A stretch of DNA of 64,000 bases from Roseibium album (lineage in GTDB: Bacteria > Pseudomonadota > Alphaproteobacteria > Rhizobiales > Stappiaceae). The stretch spans positions 682,001 to 746,000 of the forward strand of contig NZ_CXWE01000003.1 of assembly GCF_001404515.1 (NCBI RefSeq), read 5' to 3'. Below the pieces are notes generated by a model that saw only the letters and a list, made by a program, of their open reading frames with translations, was not told the DNA's origin and ran no database searches. The translations under genes and the position numbers were made by a program. Shown piece by piece: positions 1-9,285 of this stretch. How positions within the stretch are numbered: position 1 is the first letter of the stretch; each line of letters opens with the position of its first letter.

Positions 1-43
1 GATTGCTAGAACTCGGTTTGACCGCTTTGCTGTCACAGGATGC

Positions 44-2320
44 CTAGCCACCACCGAAAATGTTTCGAAGCAGACCGAGCGGACCGCGGCGCTCGCCACC
101 ACCACCATTGCCGCCATTGCCGCCGACCGGTGCCGGGGGAACAGGATTGCGTCCCGAACCGACAGAGGCGGGTGGAAGCGGCTGGCCTTGCGGTTTTCGC
201 GGTGCGGCGACATTGACCGGCAGGTTTGGAACACCTGGCAGGTCCGCCACCGGTAATCCCTGATGGGCGACGTCCATGACCGCCTTCCAGGTAGCGGCAG
301 GCAGCGTTCCGCCGGTTGCCTTTTTCGTCGGCGAATTGTTGTCGTTGCCGAACCAGACCGCCGTGGTGAGGTTGCCGGTGTATCCGATGAACCAGGCGTC
401 CCGGAAATCCTGACTGGTGCCGGTTTTTCCGCCCGCCGGACGACCGCTGTCCAGCCGCGCCTTGCGTCCGGTTCCGGTCAGCAGCGTTTCGGACATCATC
501 AGGTTCATGTTGCCGACATCCCGTCGCTGGACCACCCTGCCTCGACCGTTTCCGGACCTTGAATAGAGCGTTTTGCCGTCAACAGTCTTGATCCGGCGAA
601 TGATATGCGGCAGCACGCCGTAGCCGCCATTGGAAAACGGAACATAAGCGGCCGCGATTTCAAGTGGCGTTACTTCCGATGTTCCAAGCGCAAGCGACAG
701 GTTCCTGTTCAGGTCGGAGGTGACACCGAGCCGCTTGGCCGTATCGGCGACCGTCCCTGCGCCGACTTCATGTGCAAGCCGCGCTGCCACCGTGTTGATC
801 GAAAGGCTCAACGAACGTGTCAGGGTGACCGGTCCGTAGTGTTCCTTGGTGTAGTTCTTGGGGGACCAGCCTCCAATCGTAATAGGCTGATCCTGTCGAA
901 CGGTTTGCGGGGTCATGCCGTTTTCGAGCGCTGCCAGATAGACGAACGGCTTGAACGCAGAACCGGGTTGACGTTTGGCATAGGCGGCACGGTTGAACTG
1001 ACTTTTTGCATAGTCCGCGCCACCGACCATCGCCTTGATCGCCCCTGCCGTGTCGAGGGTCACGATTGCGCCTTGCGATACCCCCAGTGTCTGCCGGTTG
1101 GCCTTGAGTGCCGCGCGCAGGGCACTTTCTGCTGCCTGCTGCATGGCCGGATCGATTGTCGTGTCGACGATGATGTCGCCTTCGATCGAACCAACGAAAT
1201 GCGGCAACACGTCCATGACGTAGTCGGCGACGTAGTTTTCACTGGCCGTCGTGTGGCGGCGAATGGCCTTGGCGGGTGCTGCAATGGCATTTTTGGCTTC
1301 ACCGGAATTGATGTAGCCTTCCTCATGCATCGCTGCGAGAACAAGCTGTGCCCTGTCTTCGGCAAGGTCCGGATTGCGTGCAGGAGAGTAACGCGACGGC
1401 GCTTTGAGCAGGCCGGCAATTGTTGCGGCTTCCGCCACGGTCAGAAGTCGCGCCGACTTGCCGAAGTAACGGCGCGCCGCTGCATCCACGCCATAGGCGC
1501 CGGACCCGAGATAAACCCGGTTCAGGTACATTTCGAGGATCTCGTCCTTCGAATATTCCGCCTCCAGCCAGAAGGCGAGTACCAGTTCCTGTATTTTCCG
1601 CTTGATCGTTCGGTCAGGTTCCAGAAACAGGTTCTTGGCAAGCTGTTGTGTCAGGGTCGAGCCGCCCTGTGACACCCTCCCCGATGTGAAGTTTGCATAG
1701 GCAGCACGCGCAAGACCGATCGGGTCAATGCCGAAGTGAGAGCGGAAGCGCCTGTCTTCAATGGAAATCACGGCGTTCGGCAGGTAAGGCGGCAACTGCT
1801 CCAGCCGCACGGCCTCTCCACCGGTATCGCCACGGTTTGCGAGAAGGTCGCCGTTGAGCGAGACGATCTTTACATTTGGCGGCCGCGCCGGAACCTGCCA
1901 CTCGGATGTCGGCGGAAGGTAGGCGGCATAGTAGCCGATGACGCAGACGACGGCGATTACGCTCCAGATACCCAGTACCGCGCTCCAGTAGACGCCACGC
2001 TTGAACAGACGTGCGACTCCTGCCGGAATACGGAAACCGGCCTTGCGTTTCCTGCTGCGCCGTTTCGCGCCGGACCTGCCGCCCTGGCGTTTACGCGCAT
2101 TGCCTCTGGATTTGGCGCTTTGCGACTTTGCGGTTTTTTTCGCGGACGTTTTTTTCCTCGGGCCTGATCCGCCAGGCTTTCGGGTTTTTGATTTCGCGCC
2201 GGATTTCGATGAAGGCGCAGAGGCACGGTCCTGCGGGCCGAGGCGCAGGTCCAGCAGGCTGCTGCTGTCTTCTCCGAATGTCGGTTCAATCCGTGGCCGG
2301 CGTTTCGCCCGTGGCGCCAT
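44..2320 (-). CDS. Class A penicillin-binding protein (PBP1A family)
   Basis: Bifunctional peptidoglycan glycosyltransferase and DD-transpeptidase, anchored in the inner membrane with both enzyme domains in the periplasm. A very basic Lys/Arg/Ser-rich tail fills residues 1-105. One membrane segment follows at about 110-135. The GT51 domain has EDRRFRSHFG with catalytic Glu188 and the QGGSTLTQQLAKN motif near 218-230. The transpeptidase domain has SAFK (Ser454, Lys457), SIN (507-509) and KTGT (632-635). The C-terminus is Gly/Pro-rich. All catalytic motifs are intact, so it should be active. The basic cytoplasmic tail is longer than in typical PBP1A proteins. The ATG start at 2320 gives a plausible N-terminus. 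It stands alone, with 166 bases between it and the olsB-like gene upstream on the same strand. The family is certain; the choice of gene symbol within class A PBPs is not. Confidence 0.95.
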   Translation of the reverse strand: MAPRAKRRPRIEPTFGEDSSSLLDLRLGPQDRASAPSSKSGAKSKTRKPGGSGPRKKTSAKKTAKSQSAKSRGNARKRQGGRSGAKRRSRKRKAGFRIPAGVARLFKRGVYWSAVLGIWSVIAVVCVIGYYAAYLPPTSEWQVPARPPNVKIVSLNGDLLANRGDTGGEAVRLEQLPPYLPNAVISIEDRRFRSHFGIDPIGLARAAYANFTSGRVSQGGSTLTQQLAKNLFLEPDRTIKRKIQELVLAFWLEAEYSKDEILEMYLNRVYLGSGAYGVDAAARRYFGKSARLLTVAEAATIAGLLKAPSRYSPARNPDLAEDRAQLVLAAMHEEGYINSGEAKNAIAAPAKAIRRHTTASENYVADYVMDVLPHFVGSIEGDIIVDTTIDPAMQQAAESALRAALKANRQTLGVSQGAIVTLDTAGAIKAMVGGADYAKSQFNRAAYAKRQPGSAFKPFVYLAALENGMTPQTVRQDQPITIGGWSPKNYTKEHYGPVTLTRSLSLSINTVAARLAHEVGAGTVADTAKRLGVTSDLNRNLSLALGTSEVTPLEIAAAYVPFSNGGYGVLPHIIRRIKTVDGKTLYSRSGNGRGRVVQRRDVGNMNLMMSETLLTGTGRKARLDSGRPAGGKTGTSQDFRDAWFIGYTGNLTTAVWFGNDNNSPTKKATGGTLPAATWKAVMDVAHQGLPVADLPGVPNLPVNVAAPRKPQGQPLPPASVGSGRNPVPPAPVGGNGGNGGGGERRGPLGLLRNIFGGG

Positions 2321-2486
2321 TGATCATCCGTCCCGTCGTTTATTCCGGCAAATGCCGGATCCCCGGTGGTGATCTTAGATTGCGGCAATTTAAGGGGGCG
2401 TTAAGGCTTGAGCCGGTTTGACAGCACAAACAAGCCGACTTTGAACCTGCAGTTCGACCGGATTGTCGTTCAGATTGTTTTCAGCT

Positions 2487-3434
2487 TCAACTGCTGTATC
2501 GGCTTGCATCTGCGCCGTAATAGTTGACGTAGCGCGTGTTGAGCTCGGAAACAGGCATGATGATCAGGATATCCGTGGTGCCGAACTGATGATCAACCAC
2601 CGCCCCGTCACCGACAAAGGCCCCAAGGCGCAGATACCCCTTCACCAGCGGCGGCAGTGCGCGTAGGGCCGCCCTGGAATTTATCTTGTCCGCCGGCAGC
2701 CTGTTCATCTCCACATACCGGTCTTCGACAGCCCTCACACGCCATTCTTCTGGTGCGCGGGCATTGTGATGGAGGAACGACAATTGTTCTGCAATCGCAT
2801 CGGGGCTTGTGCCCTCCATTGAGGCACAGCCGACCATGACATCGATCTTGTGGCGCAGCACATAGGACCAGATGCCGTGCCAGAGCAGTTCGACTGTTTT
2901 CTTGTTGCGGTAGGGCTGCAGGACACAGGAGCGCCCCAGTTCCATAAACCGCTTTCCCTGATTTGCCTCGATTATGCTTTGAATGTCGTATTCGCCCGCT
3001 GTGTAGAAGCCGCTGTGCTGATCGGCAATCTCCTGCCGCAGGATCCGGTAGGTTCCGACGATTTCCGGTTTCAGGCGTCCGAGTTTGTTGCGCTTGAGCG
3101 ACGCGTGGTCGACGACAAGAAGGTGGTCGCAGTAGGCATCGAACGGATCCGCATCTCGGCGTGTGGCCAGCGTGTGGGCATCCGCGATAGCCGACATTTC
3201 TTCGTAGAAAACGCCGAAGCGCAGCCGCTGGGCCTTCTTGACTTCCTTGAAGTTCCTGGCCAGGCGGACTTCAAGAGACCCTATGCGTCCGAGCGTTTCA
3301 CCGGTCTTGACCGGCGTCCGGACTGGATGGCCCGGGCGAACGGTTTTTGTAACTGTGGCGTTGGTGCGCATCGCCGGTGTGAACCTTCTCACAAGTTTTC
3401 TCGGAGAAAACAGCCCTTGCCGCATCATGGACAT
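2487..3434 (-). CDS. olsB: OlsB-like N-acyltransferase (ornithine lipid synthesis)
   Basis: GNAT-fold acyltransferase resembling L-ornithine N-alpha-acyltransferase, which makes lyso-ornithine lipid from ornithine and 3-hydroxyacyl-ACP at the membrane. Visible family features are RLRFGVFYEEM, then DHLLVVD, IVGTYRILRQ, FMELGRSCV and the C-terminal PPLVKGYLRLGA and FGTTDILI segments. The open frame extends to 3581, but the first 49 residues are low-complexity and basic. I prefer the cluster of Met codons at 3434/3428, where an AGGGTGGA stretch sits 6 bases before the 3428 ATG. No olsA (PlsC-type) gene is adjacent, so the second acylation step would be encoded elsewhere. The fold is clear; the ornithine specificity is family inference. 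Confidence 0.82.
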   Translation of the reverse strand: MSMMRQGLFSPRKLVRRFTPAMRTNATVTKTVRPGHPVRTPVKTGETLGRIGSLEVRLARNFKEVKKAQRLRFGVFYEEMSAIADAHTLATRRDADPFDAYCDHLLVVDHASLKRNKLGRLKPEIVGTYRILRQEIADQHSGFYTAGEYDIQSIIEANQGKRFMELGRSCVLQPYRNKKTVELLWHGIWSYVLRHKIDVMVGCASMEGTSPDAIAEQLSFLHHNARAPEEWRVRAVEDRYVEMNRLPADKINSRAALRALPPLVKGYLRLGAFVGDGAVVDHQFGTTDILIIMPVSELNTRYVNYYGADASRYSS

Positions 3435-3740
3435 TCCACCCTTTTGCATTCCTTCCTGGGCACTCTGTGAGGGTTCACGGGTTGAAACCTGTTTCACCTT
3501 TCTTTTTGCCTTTGCCGAAGTAGAAACTCCGACGGCGCTCAGAGTGCTTTGGCCCTGCCGTAGAACACATTTTTCCGACAACTGGATGACACTGGGCTTG
3601 GTTCCAGATGTCTGCGACTCCGCAGCTTAGCTTAGTCTTGAAAAATTGTGAAATGCGGCGAACCACTTACCTCGAAAGAGATAGCGCAATTTGAGGTTGC
3701 CGTGCGGATTTCGGGTACTAAAGACACGGTATTCTGCAAT

Positions 3741-6155
3741 CTAGCCGTGGCCAATCGCCACCAGCGTATCCGTGATTGCCTCAACCGACAGCGGTTTCGT
3801 CAGATAGCCCGCCGCCCCCATTTCAATAGCCCTGTCTCGCGCGTCCTGCATGACATCTGCCGTCACGATGATCACAGGAACGGGAGGCCGTCCATTCGCC
3901 CGCTCGTCTTCGCGGATCTTCGTGATGGCATCGAAGCCGTCGAGTCCGGGCATGTGAAGATCCATCAGGATGGCGTCGAACGTTTCGGCAGAGGCCTCTT
4001 CAACGGCCTTTTCACCATCAATCACCATGACCGGAATATGCCCGAGTTTGCGCAGCATCGCTTCGCTGAGCAACCTGTTGATGTCGTTGTCTTCGGCAAC
4101 AAGCAGCCGGAGCGGCCTTGCGGGAGCCTTTGCGCGTCTGGCCGCGCTGCCGCCGTAGGCCGCATTGGCACCGACGTCCCAGGCAAGTTCGTCGATCGTG
4201 CCACCGAGCAACCCCGAAAGGATCTGGATCAGGGTCTCGATACGAACCGGGCGGATCAGGTAGGCTGCGTAGCCGGCAGAACGCAAATGGTTTAGGCGGT
4301 CGCGTTCGGATGGGGAAATCAGTACGACGGCCGGCGCCTCGCACCCGGCGAGCCGTGCAGAGGCAAGCCAGCCGCCGCTGTCCGACAAGGCGGCATTGTC
4401 AACGACAATAAGGTCTGCTTCGGCGAGAGCTTGTTCCAGGTCGGTGCTTCCGGGCACGGTGATGGAGACAATCGCATCGTGATATTCCAGTCTCCTGATC
4501 AGCAGCTGGCACTCGATCCGGCTGTCGCTGACAAAGACGATCTTCTGATCCGCAAGGCTGGCAAGCCGGGGATCGGCATTCGCAGACAAATCTTCGGGTA
4601 TGGGCAGGGAGACTCTGAAATGGCCGCCGCCATCCACCGAGGGCCTGGCGGAAATCGAGCCACCCATGAGTCCTGCCAGGCGCTGGGCAATCGCAAGCCC
4701 GAGACCGGTTCCGCCGAATTTTCTTGCCGGACCGTGGTCGACTTGCTCGAATTCCCTGAAAAGGCGTTCAACCTCTGCCTCATCGAAACCGATGCCGGTG
4801 TCCCGCACAACAATGTCGAGGAAGCTGCCCCCGGAGTCGTTCTGCCGGCCCGTCAGCTCGACGGCGACGCCACCTTCATCCGTGAACTTGACGCCATTGC
4901 CGATCAGGTTGAACAGGATCTGCCGTACTCTTGTGGCGTCAAGTGTAATCTCCTCCGGCAGAAGCGGGTCCACCATTGTGCCGATTTCAAGCCCCTTCGC
5001 GTGGGCCTTCGGCGCGAGCAGTTCAACGACGCTCTCTGCCAGGGCCCCGGCCTTGACGGGCGCAGCCTGTATGTCGAGCTTGCCTGCCTCAACCTTGGAA
5101 AAATCGAGAACTTCGTCAATCAGGAGCAGCAGCGTTTCGCCGGATGTCTCCAGGGCCTCGATATAGGCGCCTTGCTCCTTTGTCAGCCTGGTATCTCTCA
5201 GCAGGGACGCCATGCCGAGAATACCATTGAGAGGCGTTCGGATCTCATGGCTGACAGTCGCCAGAAAACGGGATTTCGCCTCGTTTGAACTTTCCGCCGA
5301 ATGGCGAGCGGCGAGCAGTTCCTCTTCAATCATCCGTCGTTCGGTCACGTCACGCAGTACGGTCTGGATCAGTTGCCTGTCTGAGGCGGTGTCCCGGACA
5401 GGAATGTCGATCCGGGAAAACCAGCGTGGTCCCTGAGCAGTGCGTATGTGAAGGTCCTGGAAGCCCATCCGTCCGTTTTGAACCTCCAAAGAGGACGTCA
5501 GTGGAACAAGCGGGTCGTCCCGGTTGATCAGCGGCAACTCCATGGCATTGCCGGGAACCAGGTCATGGGTCTTTCCGAATACGTCTTCGGCTGCCGAATT
5601 CACATAGGTCATCACACCGTCGGCGTCGCGCCGGATCACCACGTCGCCGAGTGTCGCCAGAATGCTTGCATGGCGCTCGTCGGATTCGCCAAGTTCCCAG
5701 GCCTTGTCCTCGAGTTCCTCGATACCGGCCATCAACCGACGGATCTTGTTGTCCTTGACCTGCAGTGCTTCGGCAGAACGATGCATGTCATCCGCGAGCA
5801 TTCGCCAAACGGCGAGCCCGCCGGCAAAGAACGCAAGTCCGGCGCCGAGGAAACGGTTGAGTCCGTCAGTGGCAACCAGGAACATTGCGGCGCCGAGACC
5901 GATGATCAGTCCGGCAACGGCCAGATGCTGCAAGACTTTCCTGGGGGCGGAAACCGGCCGGTCGGTTGCTCTGCGGCCTTCGCCAACCTCGGGCCCGGGC
6001 AAGTCGGCGCCCGGATTGTCCATATCGGAAGCCCGGGTATTCTGGACAGGGGACGCGCTCGTCGGATCGTCGGTGTGGGAATCCGCCGGACGCTTCTCGT
6101 CATCTGATTCATGTCTGGCGGCACGATCGCCGTTCTGGCTGACCAAATTCGTCAC
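3741..6155 (-). CDS. Hybrid sensor histidine kinase with two receiver-like domains
   Basis: Membrane-bound two-component hybrid kinase of 804 residues. The order is: acidic, polar N-terminus (1-70), two membrane segments (about 75-95 and 100-118), a short coiled coil, a PAS domain (about 160-270), HisKA with VSHEIRTPLN and phospho-acceptor His303, an HATPase with the NLIGNGVKF N-box and GGTGLGLAI G-box, then two receiver-like modules. The last one (about 680-804) is canonical: EDND acidic pocket, ILMDLHMPG with Asp732, and TKP lysine. The middle one (about 545-650) keeps an Asp in LIVVDNA, but the acidic pair is SD and the conserved Lys position is Arg (IRPVR), so it looks degenerate. There is no Hpt domain and no cognate regulator nearby, so partner and signal are unknown. 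Confidence 0.93.
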   Translation of the reverse strand: MTNLVSQNGDRAARHESDDEKRPADSHTDDPTSASPVQNTRASDMDNPGADLPGPEVGEGRRATDRPVSAPRKVLQHLAVAGLIIGLGAAMFLVATDGLNRFLGAGLAFFAGGLAVWRMLADDMHRSAEALQVKDNKIRRLMAGIEELEDKAWELGESDERHASILATLGDVVIRRDADGVMTYVNSAAEDVFGKTHDLVPGNAMELPLINRDDPLVPLTSSLEVQNGRMGFQDLHIRTAQGPRWFSRIDIPVRDTASDRQLIQTVLRDVTERRMIEEELLAARHSAESSNEAKSRFLATVSHEIRTPLNGILGMASLLRDTRLTKEQGAYIEALETSGETLLLLIDEVLDFSKVEAGKLDIQAAPVKAGALAESVVELLAPKAHAKGLEIGTMVDPLLPEEITLDATRVRQILFNLIGNGVKFTDEGGVAVELTGRQNDSGGSFLDIVVRDTGIGFDEAEVERLFREFEQVDHGPARKFGGTGLGLAIAQRLAGLMGGSISARPSVDGGGHFRVSLPIPEDLSANADPRLASLADQKIVFVSDSRIECQLLIRRLEYHDAIVSITVPGSTDLEQALAEADLIVVDNAALSDSGGWLASARLAGCEAPAVVLISPSERDRLNHLRSAGYAAYLIRPVRIETLIQILSGLLGGTIDELAWDVGANAAYGGSAARRAKAPARPLRLLVAEDNDINRLLSEAMLRKLGHIPVMVIDGEKAVEEASAETFDAILMDLHMPGLDGFDAITKIREDERANGRPPVPVIIVTADVMQDARDRAIEMGAAGYLTKPLSVEAITDTLVAIGHG

Positions 6156-6490
6156 TCTCTGCAGGGTTCAATCGGGCAGAGAGTGCCGCTTAAACTTTTA
6201 GAAACCGTTTCATTGAGGATTTTGTGAGCGATCGGACAACCGATGCATTCATGGTGCGATCAGGGCGCTGTGCAGTGTTTGAAGCAAGCACCGCCCGTCA
6301 AGAAAAGCTACGGCGTCCAGAGGGCAATAAGGTTTCTGCCTTCCCGCGCAACGACCATCGGCACCGGCAATCCCACATTGAGGAGGACCGCAGGGGCTGT
6401 CGCGAAAGAAAAGTCGCAAACAAGGTGTTCGAACGCAGCTCCAAGATGCGCTCCGCCCTGCCGAATGACTTCAGGGCGAAACGCTGTTGC
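6156..6490. other. Intergenic gap between trpS and the hybrid kinase gene
   Basis: This 335-base gap probably carries the hybrid kinase promoter. It holds no convincing gene. Directly after the trpS stop, the same minus-strand frame stays open for 60 codons (6490 to 6311) and ends at a TAG at 6310-6308, but it has no good start codon or ribosome binding site. I see no terminator with a T-tract behind trpS. Confidence 0.5.
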
Positions 6491-7570
6491 TTATCTGACG
6501 TCCAGAAATCCGATGATCCGCCGCACATCTTTCAGAACCGGTTCGGCGATGGCGGACGCTTTTTCTGCACCGTCCTTGAGGACGGAATCGATCTGTACCT
6601 TGTCATCCATCAGCCGGCGCATCTCGTCCGTCATCGGTGACAGTTTTGCAACCGCAAGCTCGGAAAGCGCCGGTTTGAAGGCAGAGAACTGTTGGCCTCC
6701 GAAGTCCTTCAGCACGTCTTCCTTGGACAAGCCGCCAAGTGCCGCGTAGATGCCGACAAGGTTGTCGGCTTCCGGCCGGTCAGCAAGGCCCTCCACTGCG
6801 CTCGGCAGCGCATCCGGATCGGTCTTTGCTTTCCGGATTTTCTTCGCGATCGTGTCGGAATCGTCGGTCAGGTTGATGCGTGAGAGATCCGAGGGGTCGG
6901 ATTTCGACATCTTTTTAGTGCCATCGCGCAGCGACATGATCCGCGTGGCAGGACCGGCGATCATCGGTTCGGTCAGCGGAAAGTAGAGTTGCTCGGGCAG
7001 TTCGGGTGACGGTGTCGGGTTAGGGACGCCGATGCCGAGTTCCTTGATCCGTTCGCCGAAATCATTGTTGAATTTCGCGGCGATATCACGGGTCAATTCA
7101 AGATGCTGCTTCTGGTCGTCGCCAACCGGCACATGCGTTGCGCGGTAGGCAAGGATGTCCGCTGCCATCAGGTTCGGGTAGGCAAACAGGCCGACGGAAG
7201 CGTTTTCCTTGTTCTTTCCGGCTTTTTCCTTGAACTGCGTCATACGGCTGAGCCAGCCCATCCGCGCCACGCAATTGAAGATCCAGGCAAGTTCCGCGTG
7301 TTCCCGCACCTGCGACTGGTTGAAAATGATCGACTTGGTCGGGTCGATGCCGGCAGCCATGTAGGCAGCCGTCACTTCCCGCGTCGCTTCACTCAGTTCA
7401 ACCGGGTCAGGAAAACCGGCGGTGATCGCGTGGCTGTCAACGACGCAGAAAATGGTTGGCATCTGGTCCTGCAGAGGAACCCAGCGCGAAACCGCGCCCA
7501 GATAGTTGCCAAGATGGAGGTTGCCGGTCGGCTGAACGCCGGAAAAGACACGGGGCTGGAACGCCGTCAT
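6491..7570 (-). CDS. trpS: Tryptophanyl-tRNA synthetase
   Basis: Class I aminoacyl-tRNA synthetase charging tRNA-Trp in the cytoplasm. The N-terminal [17 protein letters not shown] (residues 11-27) carries the HIGH-like signature (HLGN), and [10 protein letters not shown] is the KMSKS loop. At 359 residues it is slightly longer than the usual 330-340, with an extra charged linker after the Rossmann core. It lies immediately downstream of murJ on the same strand, with about 120 bases between them, which is the arrangement seen in many Rhizobiales. All parts needed for activity are visible. Confidence 0.98.
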   Translation of the reverse strand: MTAFQPRVFSGVQPTGNLHLGNYLGAVSRWVPLQDQMPTIFCVVDSHAITAGFPDPVELSEATREVTAAYMAAGIDPTKSIIFNQSQVREHAELAWIFNCVARMGWLSRMTQFKEKAGKNKENASVGLFAYPNLMAADILAYRATHVPVGDDQKQHLELTRDIAAKFNNDFGERIKELGIGVPNPTPSPELPEQLYFPLTEPMIAGPATRIMSLRDGTKKMSKSDPSDLSRINLTDDSDTIAKKIRKAKTDPDALPSAVEGLADRPEADNLVGIYAALGGLSKEDVLKDFGGQQFSAFKPALSELAVAKLSPMTDEMRRLMDDKVQIDSVLKDGAEKASAIAEPVLKDVRRIIGFLDVR

Positions 7571-7690
7571 TCTGAATCCCTTTATTGGTGCGGCCGGTTG
7601 GAAGGGCGCTGTGAATCTTTGGGCGCGCCGGGTGTAGTCTCCGCACCGTGTGTATGCAAGCGGTAAAGATGAAGAAATCGCGTTTCGTCG

Positions 7691-9253
7691 TCAGGTGTTG
7701 CGCCGCGTCAACGCCTTGAGCATGCCCATGAGATCAGCCCCCCGGCTGACCTGAGCGAAAAACATGAAGGTGACGATCCCGGTCAGTACCAGGATGGCAA
7801 GGCTTGCTGCGCGAACGATCAGCCAGCGGTCGCTCAGGTAAGGCGCCAGAAAGAGGGCGGCAAAGTGGATGGTCAAGCCCATAAGCAGGCTGGCGATCAG
7901 CACCAGCACCAGCCTCTTCAGGAGCTTGTAGTCCGGCACGAAGTGACCGCGCTTCCACAGGACAACAATCAGCAGTCCGGTATTCACCCAGCCCGCAATC
8001 GTCGTGGCCAGCGCGATCCCCACATGTTTGAAGACCGGAAACAGCGCAATCGACAGGCAGACATTGACCGCCATGCCGACCGCGGCGAACTTCATCGGCG
8101 TCTTGGTGTCCTCCCGCGCGAAGTAACCGGGCGAAAACACCTTGTTCAGCACGAAGGCGGGCAGCCCGAATGAAAAGGCCATCAGCGCAGCAGAAGTTCC
8201 ATCAACGGCAGCAGCATCAAACCGTACACGCTGAAACAGAACGGAGACAATCTCGTGCGGAACGACCGCAAGTGCCACCGCGGCCGGGAGCGTCAGAACG
8301 AGCGAGACCTCGAGCGCGCGGTTGAGGCTTCTCTGATAGGCGTCGAATTCTCCGGACCGCAGCTGGCGCGTGAGGCTTGGCAACAAAACGACGCCGATTG
8401 CAATTCCGATCACGCCGAGCGGAAGCTGATAGAGGCGGTCTGCGAAATAGAGCATCGCATTCGCGCCGTCCTGAAGGGACGCGATGATCGTGCCGACGGC
8501 TATATTCAGTTGGGTAACGCCTCCCGCAATGATCCCGGGGACGCCGAGCACGAGAAGTCTCTTCGCCGACTTTGTGTAGCGGGGACGGAAGACCGGTATC
8601 CGGAATCCCAGTCGCTTCAGGTCTGTGACGACGACTGTCAACTGGACGATCCCGCCAACGGTTACCCCCGCGCTCAAGATGATTCCGAGCGTGACGTTGT
8701 CCTCGACACGCAACAGCAGCACCGTTCCGAGCACGATACTCATCACGACATTCAGCATCACCGGCGCCAATGCGGCTGCGGCAAAACGCTGGTAGGTGTT
8801 CAGGATACCGGCGATGAAGGCCAGCATCGACATGAAGACGAGATACGGAAAGGCGATCCGCGCCATCAGCACCGTCAGGTCGAACTTGTCGGGGGCTGCG
8901 CTGAAACCCGGCGCAAGTCCCCAGACCACAGCAGGCATGAAAATCTGTGCAATGGCCGTCAGAACCAGGAGGCAGAACAGCAGGGCTGAACCGATTTCAC
9001 CTGCAAATTGCCGTGCTCCGCCTTCGCCTTCTTCTTCGACCGCCCGTCCGAACAACGGAATGAATGCCGAGTTGAAAGCGCCTTCCGCGAACAGGCGGCG
9101 GAACAGGTTGGGCAGGCGGAATGCGACCGCGAAGGCGTCAGCGACAGGGCCGGTTCCGACCGCCGCGGCCAGCAGCACGTCCCGCACGAAACCGAGCAGC
9201 CGGCTCAGCATTGTCGCGCCGCCGACTGTTGTGAAATTGCGGACGAGACTCAT
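7691..9253 (-). CDS. murJ: Lipid II flippase MurJ (MviN)
   Basis: Integral membrane flippase of the MOP superfamily that moves lipid II across the inner membrane for peptidoglycan synthesis. The 520-residue protein opens with the typical SLVRNFTTVGGATMLSRLLGFVRDVLLAAAVGTG and DAFAVAFRLPNLFRRLFAEGAFNSAFIPLF, which contain the conserved arginines of the central cavity. About 14 hydrophobic segments follow to the C-terminus. Length is normal for the family. It is followed by trpS on the same strand and preceded by glnD with a gap of only 32 bases, so glnD-murJ are probably cotranscribed. MurJ supplies substrate for class A penicillin-binding proteins such as the one at the left end. Confidence 0.97.
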   Translation of the reverse strand: MSLVRNFTTVGGATMLSRLLGFVRDVLLAAAVGTGPVADAFAVAFRLPNLFRRLFAEGAFNSAFIPLFGRAVEEEGEGGARQFAGEIGSALLFCLLVLTAIAQIFMPAVVWGLAPGFSAAPDKFDLTVLMARIAFPYLVFMSMLAFIAGILNTYQRFAAAALAPVMLNVVMSIVLGTVLLLRVEDNVTLGIILSAGVTVGGIVQLTVVVTDLKRLGFRIPVFRPRYTKSAKRLLVLGVPGIIAGGVTQLNIAVGTIIASLQDGANAMLYFADRLYQLPLGVIGIAIGVVLLPSLTRQLRSGEFDAYQRSLNRALEVSLVLTLPAAVALAVVPHEIVSVLFQRVRFDAAAVDGTSAALMAFSFGLPAFVLNKVFSPGYFAREDTKTPMKFAAVGMAVNVCLSIALFPVFKHVGIALATTIAGWVNTGLLIVVLWKRGHFVPDYKLLKRLVLVLIASLLMGLTIHFAALFLAPYLSDRWLIVRAASLAILVLTGIVTFMFFAQVSRGADLMGMLKALTRRNT

Positions 9254-9285
9254 TCAGGAAGGGCTCCGTGGGCAAATACGGTCAT

